Shown here in pieces: positions 35,223 to 45,119 of a stretch of DNA of 64,000 nt. A model generated the notes under the pieces. It made no database searches, was not told where the DNA came from, and was given only the letters and a program-made list of their open reading frames with translations. The translations under genes and the position numbers were made by a program. This stretch comes from Massilia sp. R2A-15. GTDB taxonomy: Bacteria; Pseudomonadota; Gammaproteobacteria; Burkholderiales; Burkholderiaceae_D. Positions within the stretch are counted from its first letter, which is position 1. Every line of letters starts with the position of its first letter. The stretch is from NCBI RefSeq assembly GCF_030704305.1, contig NZ_CP131935.1, forward strand, positions 3,906,001 through 3,970,000, in the 5' to 3' direction.

Positions 35223-36593
35223 TTACACGTGCAGCAGCAGGTGCTCGCGCTCCCACGGACTGATGACGGTCATGAATTCCTGGTGCTCCAGGTCCTTGAT
35301 GGCGGCGTAGACGTCGACGAAGCGCTCGCCCAGCACAGCGCGCAGCTTGTCCTCGCCGCGCAGCAGCGCCAGCGCTTCGGGCAGTCCCTGCGGCAGTTCG
35401 AACGGCATCTCGTAGGCGCTGCCGGCCATCATCGGCGTCGGCTCGAGCTGCTCGGTCATGCCGAGGTAGCCGCAGGCCAGCGTGACCGCCAGCGCCAGAT
35501 ACGGGTTCGCATCGGCGCCGATGATGCGGTTCTCCACGCGGCGGTCCTGCACGCCCGATTCGGGTACGCGGAAGCCGACGGTGCGGTTGTCGATGCCCCA
35601 CTGGATGTTGATCGGCGCGGCGGTGTGGCGCACGATGCGGCGGTAGGAGTTGACGTAGGGCGCGACGATCGCCATCGCCGACGGCATGTAGCGCTGCAGT
35701 CCGCCGATGTAGTGCTTGAAGATAGGCGCCGCCGCGCCATCTTCGCTGCTGAAGATGTTCATGCCGGTCTTGGTGTCGATCACGCTCTGATGCACGTGCA
35801 TCGCCGACCCCGGCTCGCCGGCCATCGGCTTGGCCATGAAGGTGGCGTACATGTCGTGTTTGAGCGCCGCCTCGCGCAAGGTGCGCTTGAAGAAGAATAC
35901 CTTGTCGGCCAGGCCCATCGGATCGCCGTGCAGGAAGTTGATTTCCATCTGGCCGGCGCCGATCTCGTGGATCAGGGTGTCCACGTCGAGGTTCATCATC
36001 TCGCAGTAGTCGTAGATGTCCTCGAACAGCGGATCGAACTCGTTGACGGCGTCGATGCTGTACACCTGGCGGCTGGTTTCGGCGCGTCCGCTGCGGCCGG
36101 CCGGCGCGCGCAGCGGCAGGTCGGGGTCGATGTTCTTGGCGGTCAGGTAGAACTCCAGCTCGGGCGCCACCACCGGCTTCCAGCCCTTGTCGGCGTACAG
36201 CTTGAGCACGCGGCGCAGCACCGTGCGCGGCGCGAAATCGACCAGCGCGCCGTCCGAGAAATAGCAGTCGTGGATCACCTGCGCGGTCGGGTCCACCGCC
36301 CACGGCACCATCGTGATGGTGGTCGGATCGGCCTTGAGGATCATGTCGCGATCGGTGGTGGAGATAGCGCGGTCGTAGGGCGCGTCGCCCACGGGGTAGT
36401 TGCCGGTCACGGTCATGCCGAGCACCGCTTCCGGGATGCGCATGCCGCGCTCCTGGGTGAATTTCGCGCGCGGCATGATCTTCCCGCGCGCGACCCCGGT
36501 CAGGTCGGGGATCAGGCATTCGATTTCGGTGACTCGCTTTTCGTTGAGCCACAAGTCCATGTCGGTGTAGGTAAAATTTTCGCGGATAGCCAT
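35223..36593 (-). CDS. puuA: Glutamine synthetase family, probable gamma-glutamylputrescine synthetase
   Basis: 456 residues. GS-type catalytic features are visible: PELEFYL, HEIGAGQMEINF, AKPMAGEPGSAMHVHQS and RRVENRIIGADANPYLA. The form is the shorter PuuA/SpuI type, which ligates glutamate to putrescine using ATP. The next gene upstream (36697-37458) is the matching gamma-glutamyl-GABA hydrolase. Ligation to a different amine is possible because this family has several members per genome. Confidence 0.87.
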   Translation of the reverse strand: MAIRENFTYTDMDLWLNEKRVTEIECLIPDLTGVARGKIMPRAKFTQERGMRIPEAVLGMTVTGNYPVGDAPYDRAISTTDRDMILKADPTTITMVPWAVDPTAQVIHDCYFSDGALVDFAPRTVLRRVLKLYADKGWKPVVAPELEFYLTAKNIDPDLPLRAPAGRSGRAETSRQVYSIDAVNEFDPLFEDIYDYCEMMNLDVDTLIHEIGAGQMEINFLHGDPMGLADKVFFFKRTLREAALKHDMYATFMAKPMAGEPGSAMHVHQSVIDTKTGMNIFSSEDGAAAPIFKHYIGGLQRYMPSAMAIVAPYVNSYRRIVRHTAAPINIQWGIDNRTVGFRVPESGVQDRRVENRIIGADANPYLALAVTLACGYLGMTEQLEPTPMMAGSAYEMPFELPQGLPEALALLRGEDKLRAVLGERFVDVYAAIKDLEHQEFMTVISPWEREHLLLHV

Positions 36594-36696
36594 CGTGTTC
36601 TCTCAATTGTCTGGATCGGCCGGCGGCGGGCGCCGGGCAGGATGAGTCGAGGGCGACGCTAAGGCTCGCGCAGGGCGGCCCATTTTTCACAAAGGC

Positions 36697-37458
36697 TCAT
36701 GCCGGCCTCCCGCGCGCGGCCTGGAAGTCGCGGCACGCCTTGCCGAAGGCGCCGAACAGCTTCATCGACACCGCGTTCTCGGTGATGCGCCACTCGGGAT
36801 GCCATTGCAGCGCCAGCGCGAAGCCGGGCGCGCCGGCCACCGAGAACGCCTCAACCAGGCCGTCGGCGGCGCGCGCCTCGATCGCCAGGCCGGGGGCGAG
36901 CTGGTTGACGCCCTGCCCATGCAGCGAGTTGACCATGATGTCGTCCGGGCCGAGGATTTGCGCCATCGTGCCCAGCGGCGTCAGCGAAACAGGATGGGCC
37001 GGCGCGTACTGTTCTTCCAATGGCAGTTCGGGATTTTCGCGGTGGTCCATCTTCCCCACGACCTCCTGCACCGCCTGGTGCAGGCTGCCGCCGAGCGCCA
37101 CGTTCATCTCCTGGAAGCCGCGGCAGATCGCCAGGATCGGGATGCCGCGCCGGACCGCGGCGCGTATCAGCGGCAGGGTGGTGGCGTCGCGCGCGGGGTC
37201 CTGCGGCAGCGCGGGGTCGAGCACTTCCTCGCCGTAGTGGCTGGAGTGGACGTTGGAGGCGGAACCGGTCAGCATCACGCCGTCGCACGCGGCGAGCATG
37301 GTCTCGAGTTCGAGCGCGTCGCCCAGCGCCGGCACGATCAGGGGCGCGCAGTGGGCGCCCTTGACGACGGCGTCGATGTACTTGTCCTGCACCGCGTGAT
37401 ACTGGTGCGATCCGATCTTGCAGCTGCAGGCTGGGACGAGGACGATGGGGCGGCGCAT
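36697..37458 (-). CDS. puuD: Gamma-glutamyl-gamma-aminobutyrate hydrolase (class I GATase-like)
   Basis: 253 residues. Catalytic Cys in ILAICRGFQEMNVALGGSL and His/Glu in ALQWHPEWRI give the glutamine-amidotransferase-like triad of PuuD, which releases GABA and glutamate from gamma-Glu-GABA. GSHQYHAVQDKYIDAV is typical of the family start. The ATG at 37458 fits; the frame is open a further 13 codons. First gene of the puuD-puuA-aminotransferase unit, divergent from gabD. Confidence 0.9.
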   Translation of the reverse strand: MRRPIVLVPACSCKIGSHQYHAVQDKYIDAVVKGAHCAPLIVPALGDALELETMLAACDGVMLTGSASNVHSSHYGEEVLDPALPQDPARDATTLPLIRAAVRRGIPILAICRGFQEMNVALGGSLHQAVQEVVGKMDHRENPELPLEEQYAPAHPVSLTPLGTMAQILGPDDIMVNSLHGQGVNQLAPGLAIEARAADGLVEAFSVAGAPGFALALQWHPEWRITENAVSMKLFGAFGKACRDFQAARGRPA

Positions 37459-37546
37459 GCTGGTCTTCCGTAAAGATGTTGACGCAGTCGGATCCATGAT
37501 AAAACGAAAATGGATCCGGCGCGCAAGGCGGATATCAGGAAACTCT

Positions 37547-37571
37547 TGTCAAAAGTTTACTATTATTGACA
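37547..37571. promoter_or_regulatory. Inverted repeat TGTCAA-N13-TTGACA in the puuD/gabD divergent region
   Basis: TGTCAA (37547-37552) and TTGACA (37566-37571) are exact complements in an AT-rich patch, 90 bp from either gene. They read as -35-like TTGACA boxes facing outward on both strands, or as an operator. Confidence 0.45.
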
Positions 37572-37626
37572 TAATCGTGCCAACACGGTTGGACAAGCCC
37601 CGCCCCCCGGCGCGACGTGGCAAAAA

Positions 37627-37649
37627 GGTCTACCATAACGGACTAGACC
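37627..37649. promoter_or_regulatory. Inverted repeat GGTCTA-N11-TAGACC before gabD
   Basis: Perfect 6-bp arms, 18 bp upstream of the gabD ATG, in the position of a repressor operator near the transcription start. No regulator gene is in the cluster. Confidence 0.4.
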
Positions 37650-37666
37650 ATGATCGAGAGGCTACG

Positions 37667-39121
37667 ATGCTCAACCTGAAAGACCCTTCCCTGCTGCGCC
37701 AGCAATGCTATATCGACGGCGAATGGTGCGACGCCAACGACGCCTCGACCTTCACCGTGACCAATCCGGCCACCGGCGAGACGCTCGGCACCGCGCCGCA
37801 CATGGGCGCGGCCGAGACGAAGCGGGCGATCGACGCGGCCAACGCGGCGTGGCCGGCGTGGCGCAAGAAGAACGCCAAGGAGCGCGCGGCGATCCTGCGC
37901 AAGTGGAATGACCTGATGCTGGAAAACGCCGACGACCTGGCGCTGATCATGACCGCCGAGCAGGGCAAGCCGCTGCCGGAGGCGAAAGGCGAAGTGGCCT
38001 ACGCGGCGTCGTTCTTCGAGTGGTTCGGCGAAGAGGCCAAGCGCATCGAAGGCGACACGCTGCAGTCGCCGTGGGCCGACCGCCGCATGGTGGTCACGCG
38101 CGAGCCGATCGGCGTGTGCGCGGCGATCACGCCGTGGAACTTCCCCGCCGCGATGATCACCCGCAAAGTCGGCCCGGCGCTGGCGGCGGGCTGCCCGATC
38201 GTCGTCAAGCCGGCCGAGCTGACGCCGTTCTCCGCATTCGCGATGGCCGTGCTGGCCGAGCGCGCCGGCGTGCCGAAGGGCGTGTTCAGCGTGATCAGCG
38301 GCGACTCGAAATCGATCGGCCTGGAGATGACCACCAATCCGATCGTGCGCAAGATGAGCTTCACCGGATCGACCGCCGTGGGCCGCCTGCTGGCCGCGCA
38401 GTCGGCGCCGACGATCAAGAAGCTGTCGCTGGAACTGGGTGGCAACGCGCCGTTCATCGTGTTCGACGACGCCGATGTCGATGCCGCCGTCGAAGGCGCG
38501 ATCGCGTCGAAGTACCGCAACGCCGGCCAGACCTGCGTGTGCGCCAACCGCCTGTACGTGCAGGACGGGATCTACGACCAGTTCGCCGAGAAGCTGGTGG
38601 CCGCGGTGGGCAAGCTCAAAGTCGGCAACGGTGTCGAGCCTGGCGTTACGCAAGGGCCGCTGATCGAAGAGAAGGCGGTCGTCAAGGTCGAGGAGCACAT
38701 CGCCGACGCGCTGTCGAAGGGCGCCAAGCTGGTGGCCGGCGGCAAGCGCCACGAGCTGGGACACAGCTTCTTCCAGCCGACCGTGCTGACCAACGTCACG
38801 TCCGATATGAAAGTGGCGACCGAGGAGACCTTCGGGCCGCTGGCGCCGCTGTTCCGCTTCAAGACCGAGGAAGAAGTCATCGCGATGGCGAACGATACGG
38901 AGTTCGGGCTGGCGGCGTATTTCTATGCGCGCGACATCGGGCGCGTGTGGCGCGTGGCCGAGGCGCTGGAATCGGGCATGGTGGGCGTGAACACCGGGCT
39001 GATTTCGAACGAGATCGCGCCATTCGGCGGCGTGAAGCAATCGGGCCTGGGACGCGAAGGCTCGAAGTACGGGATGGACGACTACCTGGTCATCAAGTAC
39101 ATCTGCATGGGCGGGATCTAA
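37667..39121 (+). CDS. gabD: NAD(P)-dependent succinate-semialdehyde dehydrogenase
   Basis: 484 residues. Catalytic E256 (LELGGN) and C290 (NAGQTCVCANR, the double-Cys TCVC typical of GabD), with PWNFP and VVKPAELTP (K181) for cofactor binding. The end GGVKQSGLGREGSKYGMDDYLVIKYIC is characteristic. It converts succinate semialdehyde, the product of GABA transamination, to succinate and so completes the route from polyamines to the TCA cycle. GAGAGG precedes the ATG at 37667. Confidence 0.95.
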   Translation: MLNLKDPSLLRQQCYIDGEWCDANDASTFTVTNPATGETLGTAPHMGAAETKRAIDAANAAWPAWRKKNAKERAAILRKWNDLMLENADDLALIMTAEQGKPLPEAKGEVAYAASFFEWFGEEAKRIEGDTLQSPWADRRMVVTREPIGVCAAITPWNFPAAMITRKVGPALAAGCPIVVKPAELTPFSAFAMAVLAERAGVPKGVFSVISGDSKSIGLEMTTNPIVRKMSFTGSTAVGRLLAAQSAPTIKKLSLELGGNAPFIVFDDADVDAAVEGAIASKYRNAGQTCVCANRLYVQDGIYDQFAEKLVAAVGKLKVGNGVEPGVTQGPLIEEKAVVKVEEHIADALSKGAKLVAGGKRHELGHSFFQPTVLTNVTSDMKVATEETFGPLAPLFRFKTEEEVIAMANDTEFGLAAYFYARDIGRVWRVAEALESGMVGVNTGLISNEIAPFGGVKQSGLGREGSKYGMDDYLVIKYICMGGI

Positions 39122-39128
39122 AGCCAGA

Positions 39129-39212
39129 TGGGGTCAGGTCCGCGGGACCAGACCCCGTTGCTGCATGCGCCGCGCTAGGAAGTCGGGGTCTGGTCCTGCG
39201 GACCTGACCCCA
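39129..39212. repeat. Composite family A repeat pair, left copy
   Basis: TGGGGTCAGGTCC-GCG-GGACCAGACCCC, a 28-bp spacer containing TTGCTGCATGCGCCGCG, then GGGGTCTGGTCC-TGC-GGACCTGACCCCA. The whole 84-bp unit recurs in direct orientation at 39721-39805. Confidence 0.9.
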
Positions 39213-39217
39213 TCTTG

Positions 39218-39703
39218 TTATTTCGTCGGGCAGGCGCCCATGCTGAGCGCATTGTCCGCATCGCACTTGAGCACGCCATCGAGTTCGCCGAGCCGGCTCT
39301 GCACCAGCTTGACGCAGGCGATATCGACTTCCTTCCCCGCCGCCGTCGCAACACGCACGCCTGCACTACGCTTGCCGTCCTCGGTATAGTCGTACAGCGC
39401 GTAATCGTTTCCCTGATTACTGAAAGTGACTTCAGTTCGATCAACCTGATAGCGGAAATAGTGCGCCAGCCGCATGCTGCGAGCACCGTCCTTGCCATCC
39501 GGTGGAAATGAGAATTCCAATTTGCCCGGTTTGCCGAAGCGGTATTGAAGGTGGCCAAGAGCGGCGCCGCACAGGCCGACCGACTTCGCGCCGGCGGTCT
39601 GGCACGAAAAATAGACGGTTTCGGACGAAGTGCACATGCCGTCCGCGGCGTGAGCGACAACGGACGCAAAGGCAAGCGCGAATGCGAGGTGCAGGGATCT
39701 CAC
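39218..39703 (-). CDS. Small secreted cysteine-containing protein, unknown
   Basis: 161 residues. Signal peptide MRSLHLAFALAFASVVAHA, cut near AHA/ADG. The mature part has five or six Cys (MCTSSE, SCQTAG, LCGAAL, ACVKL, KCDADN, ACPTK) suited to disulfides. The start is taken as GTG 39703, which has GGATGGG 6 nt upstream; an in-frame TTG five codons earlier is less likely, and the ATG nearby is out of frame. It is bracketed by near-identical direct repeats. No known family recognised. Confidence 0.72.
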   Translation of the reverse strand: MRSLHLAFALAFASVVAHAADGMCTSSETVYFSCQTAGAKSVGLCGAALGHLQYRFGKPGKLEFSFPPDGKDGARSMRLAHYFRYQVDRTEVTFSNQGNDYALYDYTEDGKRSAGVRVATAAGKEVDIACVKLVQSRLGELDGVLKCDADNALSMGACPTK

Positions 39704-39720
39704 TATTGGCCCATCCAAGA

Positions 39721-39805
39721 TGGGGTCAGGTCCGCCGGACCAGACCCCGATGCTGCATGCGCCGCGGTCCGAACTTCGGGGTCAGGTCCGGCGGACCTGA
39801 CCCCA
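39721..39805. repeat. Composite family A repeat pair, right copy
   Basis: Same structure as 39129-39212, including the spacer string TGCTGCATGCGCCGCG. The outer edge faces the MazG-like gene, and its CCCCAGCTTTT end could help terminate plus-strand transcripts. Confidence 0.9.
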
Positions 39806-39813
39806 GCTTTTGA

Positions 39814-40191
39814 TCAGCGGCTCTTGTACTCGTTGTACTTGCGCATATCTCCGCGCACCAGGTCCGCCGGATACTTGGCGCGGTTCAGCACCATCTTCTC
39901 CAGCACCGCCGCGTGCAAGTCGACATCGAGCTTGTCCGCCAGCCGGATCAAATACACGAGCACATCGGCCATCTCGTGCCGCACTTCCTGCAGCTTGGCC
40001 TCGCCCAGTTCCGCCGCATCGCCCTTCTGCAGCCACTGGAAATGCTCCAGCAGCTCGGCCGCCTCGACGCTCAGCGCCGACGACAGGTTCTTCGGCGTGT
40101 GGAACTGGTCCCAGTCGCGCTCGTCGACGAACTGGCGCACGATGTCGCGCAGCCGCGCCAGCTCGCCGTCGGCATTCGATGACTGGCTCAC
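39814..40191 (-). CDS. MazG-like nucleotide pyrophosphohydrolase
   Basis: 125 residues, short all-alpha NTP-PPase of the RS21-C6/iMazG type. The metal-binding pattern is seen as SVEAAELLEHFQW and HEMADVLVYLIRLAD. KYNEYKSR ends the protein. It hydrolyses (d)NTPs, often non-canonical or dCTP-like ones, to monophosphates. The start is GTG 40191, which overlaps the carbonic anhydrase stop (GTGA), so the two are translationally coupled. Confidence 0.87.
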   Translation of the reverse strand: MSQSSNADGELARLRDIVRQFVDERDWDQFHTPKNLSSALSVEAAELLEHFQWLQKGDAAELGEAKLQEVRHEMADVLVYLIRLADKLDVDLHAAVLEKMVLNRAKYPADLVRGDMRKYNEYKSR

Positions 40192-40847
40192 TTGTAGCCC
40201 TGGAGGACCACGTCGAGCTTCGGCGCGATCTCTTCGTAGCTGCTGACGGTGATGCCGAGGTCGCGCAGCCGGCCGTCGTGCACTCCGTAGACCCAGCTGT
40301 GAATCGTGATCGGCTGGCCGCGCGCCCAGGCGTCGCGCACCACCGTGGTCTGCGCCACATTGATTACCTGCTCGGCCACGTTCAGCTCCACCAGGCGGTT
40401 GACGGCGGCAGTGCCGGCGACATTGCCCAGGTATTTGCCGTGCTTGTCGCGCACGTCGCGCACGTGTCCCAGCCAGTTGTCGGCCAGGCCGACGCGGGTG
40501 TCGTTCAGCGCCGCGCCAACCCCGGAGCAGCCGTAGTGGCCGCACAGGATGATGTGCTTGACCTTCAGTACGTCGACCGCGAACTGCAGCACGCTCAGGC
40601 AGTTCAGGTCGGAGTGCACAACGACGTTGGCGATGTTGCGGTGGACGAACAGCTCGCCCGGCGCCATGCCGACCAGTTCGTTGGCGGGGACGCGGCTGTC
40701 GGAGCATCCGATCCACAGGTATTCCGGCGCCTGCTGCGAAGCCAGGTCCTTGAAGAAGCCGGCGTCCTGCGCGACCATCGAGGCAGCCCATTCGCGGTTG
40801 CGTTCGAAAAGGTCGGCGGCGGTGAGGCCGGTGGGGGTATTAGCCAT
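40188..40847 (-). CDS. can: Beta-class carbonic anhydrase
   Basis: 219 residues. Zinc ligands C48, D50 (GCSDSRVP), H104 and C107 (CGHYGCSGV) are all present. Interconverts CO2 and bicarbonate in the cytosol for carboxylation reactions. AGGAG precedes the ATG at 40847. It follows dnaJ, with a strong terminator between, and it is coupled to the MazG-like gene. Confidence 0.96.
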   Translation of the reverse strand: MANTPTGLTAADLFERNREWAASMVAQDAGFFKDLASQQAPEYLWIGCSDSRVPANELVGMAPGELFVHRNIANVVVHSDLNCLSVLQFAVDVLKVKHIILCGHYGCSGVGAALNDTRVGLADNWLGHVRDVRDKHGKYLGNVAGTAAVNRLVELNVAEQVINVAQTTVVRDAWARGQPITIHSWVYGVHDGRLRDLGITVSSYEEIAPKLDVVLQGYK

Positions 40848-40874
40848 ATGACTCCTGTTTGCTTGAATTCGGTG

Positions 40875-40909
40875 AAAAAAACCGCCCGGGGCTCGCGCGG
40901 CCGGGCGGC
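40875..40909 (-). terminator. Rho-independent terminator after dnaJ
   Basis: On the minus strand CCGCCCGG (40908-40901) pairs with CCGGGCGG (40889-40882) and seven T follow (40881-40875). Confidence 0.88.
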
Positions 40910-40920
40910 TTGCGGACATC

Positions 40921-42045
40921 TTATTCGAAGAAGTCCTTCACTTTGTCCATCCATCCCTTGCTTTGCGGGCTGTGCTTCGATCCGCCTTCGACCGTCAGGC
41001 GCTCGAATTCCTTGAGCAGATCCTTCTGCTTGTCGGTCAGCTTGACCGGCGTTTCGACTGCCACGTGGCAGAACAAATCGCCCGCGTAGCCGGAGCGCAC
41101 GCCCTTGATGCCTTTCGCTTTCAGGCGGAACGTCTTGCCCGACTGGGTGCCTTCAGGGATCGTGAACGATACTTTACCGGACAGCGTAGGCACTTCGATC
41201 TCGCCGCCCAGCGTGGCCTTGACGAAGGAGATCGGCATCTCGCAATGCAGGTCGTCGCCGTCGCGCGTGAACACCGCGTGCGGCTTGATGTGGATCTCGA
41301 CGTACAGGTCGCCCGGCGGACCGCCGTTGGTGCCCGGCTCGCCGTTGCCCGACGAGCGGATGCGCATGCCGTTGTCGATACCGACCGGGATCTTCACTTC
41401 CAGCGTCTTGTTGCGCTTGATCCGCCCCTGGCCGCCGCATGGCGCGCACGGGTCGGTGATGACCTTGCCGCTGCCGTGGCATTTCGGGCAGGTCTGCTGG
41501 ATGCTGAAGAAGCCTTGCTGCATGCGCACCTGGCCGTGGCCGGCGCAGGTCGAGCAAGTGGTTGGCGAGGTGCCCGGCTTGGCGCCGCTGCCGTGGCAGG
41601 TGTCGCACTTGTCCCAGCTCGGCACGCGGATGGTGGTGTCGAAGCCGTGCGCGGCCTGCTCGAGGGTGATCTCGAGGTTGTAGCGCAGGTCGGCGCCACG
41701 GTACACCTGCGGGCCGGCGCTGCGGCCACGGCCGCCGCCGAAGATGTCGCCGAAGATGTCGCCGAACGCGTCGCCGAAACCGCCGGCGCCGCCGCCGAAG
41801 CCGCCGCCGCCCGCATTCGGATCGACGCCGGCGTGACCGTAACGGTCATACGCTTCGCGTTTTTCCGGATTGGTCAGCATCTCGTAGGCTTCTTTGACTT
41901 CCTTGAACTTTTCCTCGGATTCCTTACTGTCCGGATTGCGGTCCGGATGGTATTTCATCGCGAGCTTGCGGTAAGACTTCTTGATCTCGTCTTCCGAAGC
42001 ACCCTTTGCGACCCCGAGGATCTCGTAAAAATCACGCTTCGCCAT
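40921..42045 (-). CDS. dnaJ: Chaperone DnaJ
   Basis: 374 residues. J domain (1-70) with HPD in [11 protein letters not shown] stimulates the DnaK ATPase. A Gly-rich linker follows ([18 protein letters not shown]), then four zinc-finger repeats ([32 protein letters not shown]), and the C-terminal substrate-binding domains. [10 protein letters not shown] at 42045 is preferred to a GTG four codons upstream. It follows dnaK after a terminator hairpin, so dnaJ depends on read-through or its own promoter. Confidence 0.97.
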   Translation of the reverse strand: MAKRDFYEILGVAKGASEDEIKKSYRKLAMKYHPDRNPDSKESEEKFKEVKEAYEMLTNPEKREAYDRYGHAGVDPNAGGGGFGGGAGGFGDAFGDIFGDIFGGGRGRSAGPQVYRGADLRYNLEITLEQAAHGFDTTIRVPSWDKCDTCHGSGAKPGTSPTTCSTCAGHGQVRMQQGFFSIQQTCPKCHGSGKVITDPCAPCGGQGRIKRNKTLEVKIPVGIDNGMRIRSSGNGEPGTNGGPPGDLYVEIHIKPHAVFTRDGDDLHCEMPISFVKATLGGEIEVPTLSGKVSFTIPEGTQSGKTFRLKAKGIKGVRSGYAGDLFCHVAVETPVKLTDKQKDLLKEFERLTVEGGSKHSPQSKGWMDKVKDFFE

Positions 42046-42092
42046 TTTTTTAGGCACCTTGCTGTCTGTCTGACTACACTATCTCAATATGC

Positions 42093-42121
42093 AAAAAAAC
42101 CGAGCCGGGTGAGCGGCTCGG
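42093..42121 (-). terminator. Terminator between dnaK and dnaJ
   Basis: CCGAGCCG and CGGCTCGG form an 8-bp stem on the minus strand, followed by seven T (42099-42093). It should attenuate transcription from dnaK into dnaJ. Confidence 0.85.
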
Positions 42122-42147
42122 CATTTTAATACAACCCATGCTGCGTC

Positions 42148-44094
<1,947 letters not shown>

Positions 44095-44136
44095 GATTTT
44101 TCCCTTTTATGTGTTACTAAGTTTTTGATTATTCGA

Positions 44137-44164
44137 ATATGCGGAAGAACTGCGTGCTTTCAAG
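44137..44164 (-). promoter_or_regulatory. Sigma-32 heat-shock promoter of dnaK
   Basis: CTTGAA (44164-44159), 14-bp spacer, CCGCATAT (44144-44137) on the minus strand; the consensus is CTTGAA-N13-15-CCCCATnT. It differs at one base and lies about 43 bp before the dnaK start. Confidence 0.82.
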
Positions 44165-44188
44165 AGCTTGCAACGCGGCGGCTGGCTT

Positions 44189-44722
44189 TTATTTTGCTTG
44201 CGCCGCCGTGACGATGGCCGGACGCAGCAGGCGGTCGGCAATCATGTAACCTTTTTGCAACACATTGACCACCGTGTTGGCTTCCTGCTCGGCCGGCACG
44301 ACGGCCACGGCCTGGTGCTTCATCGGGTCGAGCTTGTCGCCCACGGCCGGCATCACCTCGACCAGGCGGTTCTTTTCGAACGCGGCGGTCATCTGCTTGA
44401 GCGTCATTTCCACGCCTTCCTTCAGCGACTCGATCGACGGGGTCTCCACCTTCAGCGCCATTTCCAGGCTGTCGCGCACCGGCAGCATCGCCTCGGCGAA
44501 GCTTTCCACGGCGAACTTGTGGGCCTTGCTGACGTCTTCCTGAGCGCGGCGGCGGATGTTCTCGCCTTCGGCCTTGGCGCGCATGAAGGCGTCGTGCATC
44601 TCGGCCAGCTTGGCTTCGGTGGCGGACAGTTGCTGCTCGAGTTCGTTCAGTGCGGGGGTCTGGGTGGTTTCGCCCTCGCCTTCGATCGGCTGGGATACTT
44701 CTTGGTTTTCTTGGTCTTGCAT
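44189..44722 (-). CDS. grpE: Nucleotide exchange factor GrpE
   Basis: 177 residues. An acidic, disordered N-terminus ([16 protein letters not shown]) leads to a long coiled-coil helix ([20 protein letters not shown]), and the beta domain ends [19 protein letters not shown]. It releases ADP from DnaK. AGGAG lies 7 nt before the ATG at 44722. The frame is open upstream through the heat-shock promoter, so that part is not translated. Confidence 0.96.
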   Translation of the reverse strand: MQDQENQEVSQPIEGEGETTQTPALNELEQQLSATEAKLAEMHDAFMRAKAEGENIRRRAQEDVSKAHKFAVESFAEAMLPVRDSLEMALKVETPSIESLKEGVEMTLKQMTAAFEKNRLVEVMPAVGDKLDPMKHQAVAVVPAEQEANTVVNVLQKGYMIADRLLRPAIVTAAQAK

Positions 44723-44789
44723 CGAAACACTCCTAAAATCAAAGACTTGGCGGTTGGCGTGAGATGTCGATCTCATCACGATGCGCACC

Positions 44790-44817
44790 AGATGGGGGTA
44801 TGCCGTACATATTCAAG
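44790..44817 (-). promoter_or_regulatory. Sigma-32 heat-shock promoter of grpE
   Basis: CTTGAA (44817-44812), 14-bp spacer, CCCCATCT (44797-44790) on the minus strand: a full match to the RpoH consensus. The leader would be about 60 nt. Confidence 0.92.
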
Positions 44818-44956
44818 GGGTATTCGCGGTCGCGGCCGTAACTTTTGTTACAACTTTTACGGAACGGAATCTTTCCTCGACAGGCATCGGCTCTACTATG
44901 CGTTTGACAAGGTTTCCGCGGCGAATCGATCGCGCGGCCTTGGCCAGGAGCCCGTT

Positions 44957-45046
44957 ATGAAGCTGCAACTCATTTCCGCCAGCGTCGTCGCCTACTCGCT
45001 GCTTGCGATGGCCGTGATCTGCTATTGCGAGTTGGCATTGTCGTAA
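44957..45046 (+). CDS. Predicted 29-residue single-span membrane peptide
   Basis: AGGAG lies 6 nt before the ATG at 44957. The product is a short basic start (MKLQ), then a continuous hydrophobic helix of about 20 residues with two Cys (VICYC), and ELALS at the end. It is on the opposite strand to its neighbours grpE and hemH. A TTGACA lies about 50 bp upstream (44904) without a clear -10. A hairpin at 45090-45112 follows. The evidence is an SD and a plausible product only. Confidence 0.45.
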   Translation: MKLQLISASVVAYSLLAMAVICYCELALS

Positions 45047-45068
45047 GGCCGACATTTTAACAGGTAGA

Positions 45069-45115
45069 TGGGGTCTGGTCCTGCGGGGCGACGGGGACGC
45101 CGAGTCCCCGTCTTT
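45069..45115. repeat. Truncated family A repeat joined to a GC-rich hairpin
   Basis: TGGGGTCTGGTCCTGCGGGG is half of a family A copy. It runs into GACGGGGAC (45090-45098) and GTCCCCGTC (45104-45112), a perfect 9-bp stem followed by TTT on the plus strand, which could be a weak terminator for the small open frame upstream. Confidence 0.5.
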
Positions 45116-45119
45116 GACG

